From contig JBNLBN010000001.1 in the NCBI GenBank assembly GCA_050303335.1, forward strand, positions 1-64,000: DNA of 64,000 nt, read 5' to 3'. Each line of letters opens with the position of its first letter. Within the stretch, counting starts at the first letter, position 1. The stretch comes from Bilamarchaeum sp050303335 (GTDB taxonomy: Archaea; Micrarchaeota; Micrarchaeia; Anstonellales; Bilamarchaeaceae). Both the position numbers and the translations under genes were made by a program. The notes under the pieces were generated by a model, which was not told the origin of the DNA, made no database searches, and was given only the letters and a program-made list of their open reading frames with translations. This document shows positions 58,658 through 64,000 of this stretch, piece after piece.

Positions 58658-61081
58658 TTACTCCTCAGGAGGCGTCTCCACTTGAGATCCTGCGCCCTTG
58701 GGGACGACGGCGAAGGTCGCAACCTTCTCGCCATCTTTCAGCCGGAATATCCTCACTCCCTGCGTGTTCCTGCCAATAACCGAAATGTCCTTCACGTATG
58801 TTCTTATCGCCTGGCCGTTCGAACTCATCAGGATGATCTCATCGTCATCGTCGACTGCGCGAATTCCTACGACATTGCCGTTCCTTCCCTCGGTCTTGAT
58901 GTTGATGACACCTGATCCTCCTCTTGCCTGTAGCCTGTATTCATCGATAGGAGTCCTTTTTCCGAATCCGTTTTCAGTAATGGTAAGGAGGGTGGGCTTC
59001 TTGCACACGGCTATGCCGACTACATTGTCGTCACCCTTCATCCTGATTCCTATTACTCCCTGGCCGGTTCTTCCGATCTCCCTCGCGTCCTCTTCCTTGA
59101 ACCTGATCGCCTGGCCTTTCCTGGTTGCAATTATAAGCTCCTTAGATCCATCTGTCTTGCGGACTTCGTCAAGCCTGTCTCCGTCCTTCAGGGTGATGGC
59201 AATGATTCCCCCGCGCCTCACGTTCTTGAAATTCTCGAGCGCGGTCCTCTTGATTATGCCCTTCCTGGTGCTCATTACGAGGTATTCGCTGCTGTCGAAT
59301 CTGTCTACAGAAATCCACGAAGTCACCTTCTCGTCCTTCAGTTCAAGCAGACTGACCAGCGTCTTTCCTGTCGCATACCTGCCGGTTTCCGGAATCTTGT
59401 ATGCCTTGAGCCAGAACACCCTTCCCTGGTCGGTAAACAGCATGAGGTAGTTGTGGTTTTTCGTAACGATAACATCCTGGACGAAATCCTCCTCCTTGGT
59501 TTCAGTTCCGATTATTCCCTTTCCGCCCCTGTGCTGTGCGCGGTACTCGTCAAGCCCGACCCTCTTCACATAGCCCCTGCTGGTTATCGCGATGACCACA
59601 TCATCATTCGGTATGAGGTCCTCTATGTCAGTGTCCTCTTCGGAATCGCTGATCTCGGTCCGCCTCTCGTCATTGTATCTCTCCCTTATCTCGTTCAGTT
59701 CGTTCTTGATGATCTCAAGCACCTTGTTGATGTCTGAAAGCACGCTCTGGAGCCATTCGATCTTCTTCATGAGTTCTCCATATTCGTTCTCTATCTTCTC
59801 CCGTTCAAGTGCAATCAGTTTCGAGAGCTTCATATCAAGTATGGCATTTGCCTGGATTTCGCTCAGGCTGTAATTTTCCATCAACCCTGCTCTTGCCTCT
59901 GCAATGTCCTTGGATTTGCGCAGGAATTCCACTATCGGATCTATGTTCTCAAGCGCTATCCTCAGTCCTTCGAGCACGTGTGCACGCGCCTCGGCTTCCT
60001 TCAATTCGTACTGGCATCTTTTTGTTACGATCTCCTTCCTGAATTCTATGAACTCATTTATCATGTCATACAATCCAAGTATCTTGGGTTCTTTGCCTAC
60101 GATCGACAGATTGATGATGCCGAATGTCGTCTGGAGCGATGTGTGAGCGTATAGCTGGTTTATCAGGACATCGTAATCATGGCCCTTCTTTACATCCAGT
60201 ATTATCTCCATTCCCTGCTTGTCCGACCTGTCGTGGATTCCTGAGATTCCCTCGATTTTCTTGTTCTTGACTGCGGCAACGATGGAATCAATGACGCTCG
60301 TTTTGGTTACCTGGTATGGGATCTCAGTGATTATGATCGCTTTCTTTCCTTCGTCCTTGCCTACTTTTCCCCTGAGCCTGATGGTTCCCCTTCCGCTCTT
60401 GTAAGCCTTGTAGATTCCTGATCTTCCGCAGATTATGCCTCCTGTCGGAAAGTCCGGCCCTTTAACGATGTTCAGCAGCTCGTCTTCGTCCTTGCCGTCA
60501 ATGAGCGCTATCGTTCCGTCGATTATCTCTCCGATGTTATGTGGTGGGATGTTAGTAGCCATTCCGACCGCGATTCCTGATGATCCGTTGATAAGAAGAT
60601 TCGGTATCTTCGATGGAAGATATAGCGGCTCCTTCAATGTGCCATCGAAATTCTCTCCCCATTCCACTGTCTCCTTGTCAAGGTCGGACATGATCTCTGC
60701 TGCAAGCTTTGCCATCCTGACCTCCGTGTACCTCATGGCTGCCGGGCTGTCTCCGTCGACCGATCCCATGTTTCCCTGACCGTCAACAAGCGTGTACCTG
60801 AGCGAGAATGTCTGCGCCATCCTGACAAGCGCATCATAAATGGCACTGTCGCCATGTGGATGGTACTTACCGAGCGTTTCACCGACAACCCTCGCACTTT
60901 TCTTATGGGGCTTCCCGTAAACATTCCCCAGTTCATGCATTGAGTAAAGGATTCTCCTGTGAACCGGCTTGAGGCCGTCCCTCACGTCCGGAATGGCGCG
61001 GCCGATGATTACCGACATCGCGTAGTCAAGGTAGCTATCCCTCATATCCTTTTCAATTGGTATATTGACGATCTTTTCCAT
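58658..61081 (-). CDS. gyrA: DNA gyrase subunit A
   Basis: 807 residues. DGLKPVHRRILYSM, the quinolone-region GKYHPHGDSAIYDAL and catalytic Tyr118 in AMRYTEVRM, a long coiled-coil gate, and a C-terminal beta-pinwheel with a GyrA box of the form QHRGGKG, which supports gyrase (negative supercoiling) over topoisomerase IV. Bacterial-type gyrase is known in several archaeal lineages after transfer. It starts 3 bases after gyrB and is co-transcribed with it. Confidence 0.96.
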   Translation of the reverse strand: MEKIVNIPIEKDMRDSYLDYAMSVIIGRAIPDVRDGLKPVHRRILYSMHELGNVYGKPHKKSARVVGETLGKYHPHGDSAIYDALVRMAQTFSLRYTLVDGQGNMGSVDGDSPAAMRYTEVRMAKLAAEIMSDLDKETVEWGENFDGTLKEPLYLPSKIPNLLINGSSGIAVGMATNIPPHNIGEIIDGTIALIDGKDEDELLNIVKGPDFPTGGIICGRSGIYKAYKSGRGTIRLRGKVGKDEGKKAIIITEIPYQVTKTSVIDSIVAAVKNKKIEGISGIHDRSDKQGMEIILDVKKGHDYDVLINQLYAHTSLQTTFGIINLSIVGKEPKILGLYDMINEFIEFRKEIVTKRCQYELKEAEARAHVLEGLRIALENIDPIVEFLRKSKDIAEARAGLMENYSLSEIQANAILDMKLSKLIALEREKIENEYGELMKKIEWLQSVLSDINKVLEIIKNELNEIRERYNDERRTEISDSEEDTDIEDLIPNDDVVIAITSRGYVKRVGLDEYRAQHRGGKGIIGTETKEEDFVQDVIVTKNHNYLMLFTDQGRVFWLKAYKIPETGRYATGKTLVSLLELKDEKVTSWISVDRFDSSEYLVMSTRKGIIKRTALENFKNVRRGGIIAITLKDGDRLDEVRKTDGSKELIIATRKGQAIRFKEEDAREIGRTGQGVIGIRMKGDDNVVGIAVCKKPTLLTITENGFGKRTPIDEYRLQARGGSGVINIKTEGRNGNVVGIRAVDDDDEIILMSSNGQAIRTYVKDISVIGRNTQGVRIFRLKDGEKVATFAVVPKGAGSQVETPPEE

Positions 61082-61083
61082 TT

Positions 61084-62964
61084 TTACACATCCAGGTTCT
61101 TGACATAAACTGCGTTCTTTTCTATGAATTCGCGCCTCGGTTCAACCGCGTCCCCCATGAGGATCGAGAACAGTTCGTCTGCAACCATCGCATCCTCTAT
61201 GGTCACTCTCTTCAATGTCCTTGTTTCCGGATCCATGGTGGTCTCCCACAGCTGCCCGGCGTTCATCTCTCCGAGACCCTTGTATCTCTGTATTCCGGCA
61301 TTCCCTCCGATTTCTGTAAGGACTTCCTGGAGCTGAGCGTCGGTGTATGCATAGTTTATCTGCTTTCCCTTCTGGATCTTGTAGAGCGGAGGCTGTGCAA
61401 TGTATAGGTAGCCCCTTTCTATTACATCCTTGAAATACCTGTAGAACAGGGTGAGGATAAGTGTCCTGATATGCGAACCGTCCACATCCGCATCGGTCAT
61501 GATTACAATCTTATGGTACCTGATCTTTGAAATGTCGAACTCGTCCTTGAAACCTCCTCCTAGGGCCAGCACCATATTCTTGATCTCCTCGCTTGCAAGC
61601 ACCCTGTGCATGGGCGCCTTCTCGACATTCAGGATTTTCCCCCGAAGCGGGAGTATTGCCTGGTAGCTCCTGTCCCTTGCCTGCTTGGATGTTCCGCCTG
61701 CCGAATCCCCCTCAACAATGTAGAGCTCTGCCTTTGACGGATCCTGCTCGCTGCAGTCTGCAAGCTTTCCTGGAAGAAGGCTGCTTTCAAATACGTTCTT
61801 CCTCCTGATAAGGTCCTTCGCTTTTTGCGCAGCTTCCCTTGCTTCCATCGAGTTAACGATCTTTGCGCAGATGTTCTTCGCGTCGTCGGGGTGCTCTTCA
61901 AGGTATGTCTTGAACGTTTCGTATACCATGCTGTCGACAGCCCCCCTAACCTCGCTGTTTCCAAGTTTCGTCTTGGTCTGTCCTTCGAACTGGGGCTCCT
62001 GGACCCTTGCGCTGATTACAGCCGTAAGGCCCTCCATTATGTCGTCCCCAGTGATCTTCTTGTCCTCCTTCACAACCCTGTTCTGCTTGACATAGTCGTT
62101 GATGACCCTTGTCAGTGCGGTCCGGAATCCTGTCAGGTGCGTTCCGCCTTCGATAGTCTTGATGTTGTTTACGAAACTGTAGATCATGGGACTGAAGCTG
62201 TCCGTGAACTGCATCGCAACCTCTATTTCGACGTCATTCGAGATCTTCTCAAAATAGTATGCCTCATGCAGCTTGTTCCTTGCCTTGTTGAGATGTGATA
62301 CGAACTCCTTGATTCCCCCCTCAAAGAAGAATTCCTCCCTTCTGTCATTCCTCTCGTCACTTATCACTATCCTTAGGCCCTTGTTCAGGAAGGCGAGTTC
62401 CATCAGCCTTTCCTTCAAATAATCATATTCAAATTCCGTCTTCTCGAAAATCTGCGCGTCCGGCTTGAACCTGACGTAAGTGCCATGCGAATCACTATCC
62501 TGCTTCACCTGCATGGGCTCGGTCATCTTTCCCCTGCTGTAACCGATTGTATGTACCTTCCCGTCCCTGTGTACCTCGATCGTCATCCATTCCGAAAGCG
62601 CGTTGACGACGCTCATCCCAACCCCGTGGAGTCCTCCGGATACCTTATATGCCTTTTTTCCGAATTTCCCGCCTGCGTGGAGGGAACTTGAAACCAGCTC
62701 CAGAGCCGATTTTCCGCTTGCGTGCTTGTCGACAGGGATTCCCCTTCCGTTGTCCCTGACCTCCGCCCAGCCGTCCTTTCCGAGGGTAAGTTCTATCCTG
62801 TCACAGTAGTTTGCAAGGGCTTCGTCGATACTGTTGTCGATTATTTCGTAAATAAGATGGTGCAGTCCCCTTTTGCTGGTATCACCAATGTACATACCCG
62901 GCCTTCTTCTAACACCTTCAAGACCCTCTAAAACTTGTATTTCCTTTGCTGTGTATTCATCCAT
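61084..62964 (-). CDS. gyrB: DNA gyrase subunit B
   Basis: 626 residues. GHKL ATPase domain with RRRPGMYIGDT, EIIDNSIDEA and GGLHGVGMSVVNAL, then the TOPRIM domain with YIVEGDSAGG and MTDADVDGSHIRTL, and the C-terminal GLGEMNAGQLWETTMDP. It supplies ATP-driven strand passage for the GyrA2B2 complex. It lies directly ahead of gyrA. Upstream AT-rich DNA (62965-63047) holds its promoter and the end of the next minus-strand gene. Confidence 0.96.
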   Translation of the reverse strand: MDEYTAKEIQVLEGLEGVRRRPGMYIGDTSKRGLHHLIYEIIDNSIDEALANYCDRIELTLGKDGWAEVRDNGRGIPVDKHASGKSALELVSSSLHAGGKFGKKAYKVSGGLHGVGMSVVNALSEWMTIEVHRDGKVHTIGYSRGKMTEPMQVKQDSDSHGTYVRFKPDAQIFEKTEFEYDYLKERLMELAFLNKGLRIVISDERNDRREEFFFEGGIKEFVSHLNKARNKLHEAYYFEKISNDVEIEVAMQFTDSFSPMIYSFVNNIKTIEGGTHLTGFRTALTRVINDYVKQNRVVKEDKKITGDDIMEGLTAVISARVQEPQFEGQTKTKLGNSEVRGAVDSMVYETFKTYLEEHPDDAKNICAKIVNSMEAREAAQKAKDLIRRKNVFESSLLPGKLADCSEQDPSKAELYIVEGDSAGGTSKQARDRSYQAILPLRGKILNVEKAPMHRVLASEEIKNMVLALGGGFKDEFDISKIRYHKIVIMTDADVDGSHIRTLILTLFYRYFKDVIERGYLYIAQPPLYKIQKGKQINYAYTDAQLQEVLTEIGGNAGIQRYKGLGEMNAGQLWETTMDPETRTLKRVTIEDAMVADELFSILMGDAVEPRREFIEKNAVYVKNLDV

Positions 62965-63047
62965 GTTAAAACCATTAGTATTTTTGTCAATTTTACGTCG
63001 GGAAAATAGACCTAAAAATTAATGTTGAAGAGTCTTTAAATTCGTTT

Positions 63048-64000
63048 TCATTGGTCGATTATTTTCATCTTCGCCTTCCACTTCTCAATGGCCTCGTTGA
63101 ACCTCTCCTTCCTGACAAAAAGGACCGATTCGCTTGCCTTCCCCTTCATGTACACTATGACCTTTGAGTTGCCCTGGCAAACAAAACTCTGCGGGTCGTG
63201 CTGCCCCAGTTTCTTTGCAAGGCTCTTGATGTAATTCCTCAGTTTCAGCGCAAGCGCCTTCTTAACCGTTCCGCTTCCCTCGCTGAATTCCGACATCTCA
63301 ATCTTGTCATGCCTGATTACCAGTATTCCTTCGACAAGGTCCTTGACAATCAGGCCGTGGATGATATTGTCTACCGAGACCGTCTTTCTCTTCAACCCGT
63401 CATGGTCGAGCGAGACATCTTCGTGTTCTGTCGCGTATTTGTTCAGTGCCCAGATGCGAAGTGATGCCGGTATCGTCATGAGGGATGCTGAGTAGACCTC
63501 ATTCTGTTCGTCCAGAATCTTGGTGATGCTGTCCGACCATGCCGGCCAGTTGGTATCTGCTGATGCCTTCTTTTCATTCAGGCTCTTGATCGCGCCTTCA
63601 ACCGATGCAAGGTTGTCATCGATTACTGATTTGGTCTGTGCAGTGATCTTGGAGGAGAGCTTCTTCACGTCAAGCCCCTTTGCAGATGTGAGGATATCGT
63701 ATTCCCTGCTGAATTCGAAATTTTCCTTTGTGTACTGGTTGATAAGATCAGCCAGTTCCTGAATCTTCTCCTCGAGCTTTGCAGCCTTTGCCATGTACAT
63801 ATCCTTCTCATGCCTGATGACCATACCGTATGCGCGCTCGAGTATGGTGATCTTCGTCAGGTTCTCGAATGCAAGGTAAAGCATGAGTATTCCGATCGCG
63901 CTGAGCCCGAATCCGAGTATTCCCAGTTCGCTCTTTATAAGTGTTTCAAACGTTTCCGTGATCGGAGGAATCGTGGTGGGCTGGTCGCTCAGGAATTCGC
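63048..64000 (-). CDS. membrane-anchored helical protein, cut by the window edge
   Basis: The frame is open from 64000 to the stop at 63048 (317 codons visible), so the N-terminus is missing. The visible start includes a polar segment, then a membrane helix (GILGFGLSAIGILMLYLAFE, about residues 25-44 of the visible part), then a coiled-coil-like cytosolic region, and a C-terminal alpha/beta domain ending KWKAKMKIIDQ. Internal ATG 63884 could be mistaken for the start, but it falls inside the membrane helix. No family recognised. Confidence 0.65.
   Translation of the reverse strand, partial: EFLSDQPTTIPPITETFETLIKSELGILGFGLSAIGILMLYLAFENLTKITILERAYGMVIRHEKDMYMAKAAKLEEKIQELADLINQYTKENFEFSREYDILTSAKGLDVKKLSSKITAQTKSVIDDNLASVEGAIKSLNEKKASADTNWPAWSDSITKILDEQNEVYSASLMTIPASLRIWALNKYATEHEDVSLDHDGLKRKTVSVDNIIHGLIVKDLVEGILVIRHDKIEMSEFSEGSGTVKKALALKLRNYIKSLAKKLGQHDPQSFVCQGNSKVIVYMKGKASESVLFVRKERFNEAIEKWKAKMKIIDQ

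Noticed and set aside
1..64000. tRNA, rRNA, CRISPR array, transposase or integrase
   Set aside because: No cloverleaf-like sequence with TTC/GG consensus, no regularly spaced repeats and no DDE, HUH or tyrosine/serine recombinase motifs were seen. Intergenic spaces are too short for rRNA. A tRNA covariance search would be decisive.

Overview
The window is a gene-dense stretch of archaeal chromosome. The archaeal markers are PCNA, RadA, a Rad50-type ATPase, Pelota, GatD/GatE, CTP-dependent riboflavin kinase, an AglB/Stt3 oligosaccharyltransferase and archaeal-type riboflavin synthase. Many genes have TATA-like boxes about 25 bp before the start codon and no leader. Other genes are of bacterial ancestry or type: GAPDH, ATP-dependent PEP carboxykinase, DNA gyrase A/B, RibA, RibD, a histidine kinase and an M23 peptidase. 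This mixture and the compactness suit an uncultivated euryarchaeal or DPANN-like lineage (for example Diapherotrites/Micrarchaeota-like). The lineage is inferred and I cannot fix it without rRNA. No rRNA, tRNA, insertion sequence or CRISPR array was seen.

1-11 kb (+): an operon for an envelope-spanning machine related to archaeal Ced/Ted DNA transfer and bacterial type IV secretion. It holds a VirB2-like pilin, a VirB6/CedA-like channel, a VirB3-plus-VirB4-N-domain protein, a VirB4/HerA ATPase, small helical and coiled-coil partners, and two large surface proteins. The second surface protein carries a zinc-metallopeptidase domain and is followed by an AT-rich helical gene. A second pilin-like gene stands alone at 34.7-35.0 kb.

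11-27 kb: Cys-rich M23 peptidase, ICMT-like methyltransferase, orphan PAS histidine kinase, small membrane and HEAT-like proteins, pckA, rad50, a kinase-fold protein lacking the catalytic Asp, PCNA, a dCMP deaminase/kinase fusion, Pelota and a thioredoxin-like lipoprotein. Candidate C/D box guide RNAs lie at 16.5, 22.5 and 38.5 kb.

27-34 kb: accessory region with an 1168-residue surface protein and lipoproteins. It also has two tandem near-identical 33-residue microprotein genes, the second overlapped by a 35-residue single-helix membrane ORF, next to radA.

35-48 kb: gap, a DHH phosphoesterase, ribK, a HemK2-like methyltransferase, an unknown 548-residue protein, a Nudix hydrolase, and a riboflavin set: ribD, ribA, a ribC-ribH fusion and ribB. 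pyrD and pyrK, which use flavins, follow. Together these take GTP to FMN except for the dephosphorylation step.

48-64 kb: ftsZ, aglB, gatD-gatE, a Cys-cluster protein, a DtxR-regulated metal ABC transporter with a clear operator, gyrA-gyrB and a truncated membrane protein at the right edge. Convergent neighbours repeatedly overlap at their 3' ends, again showing tight packing.
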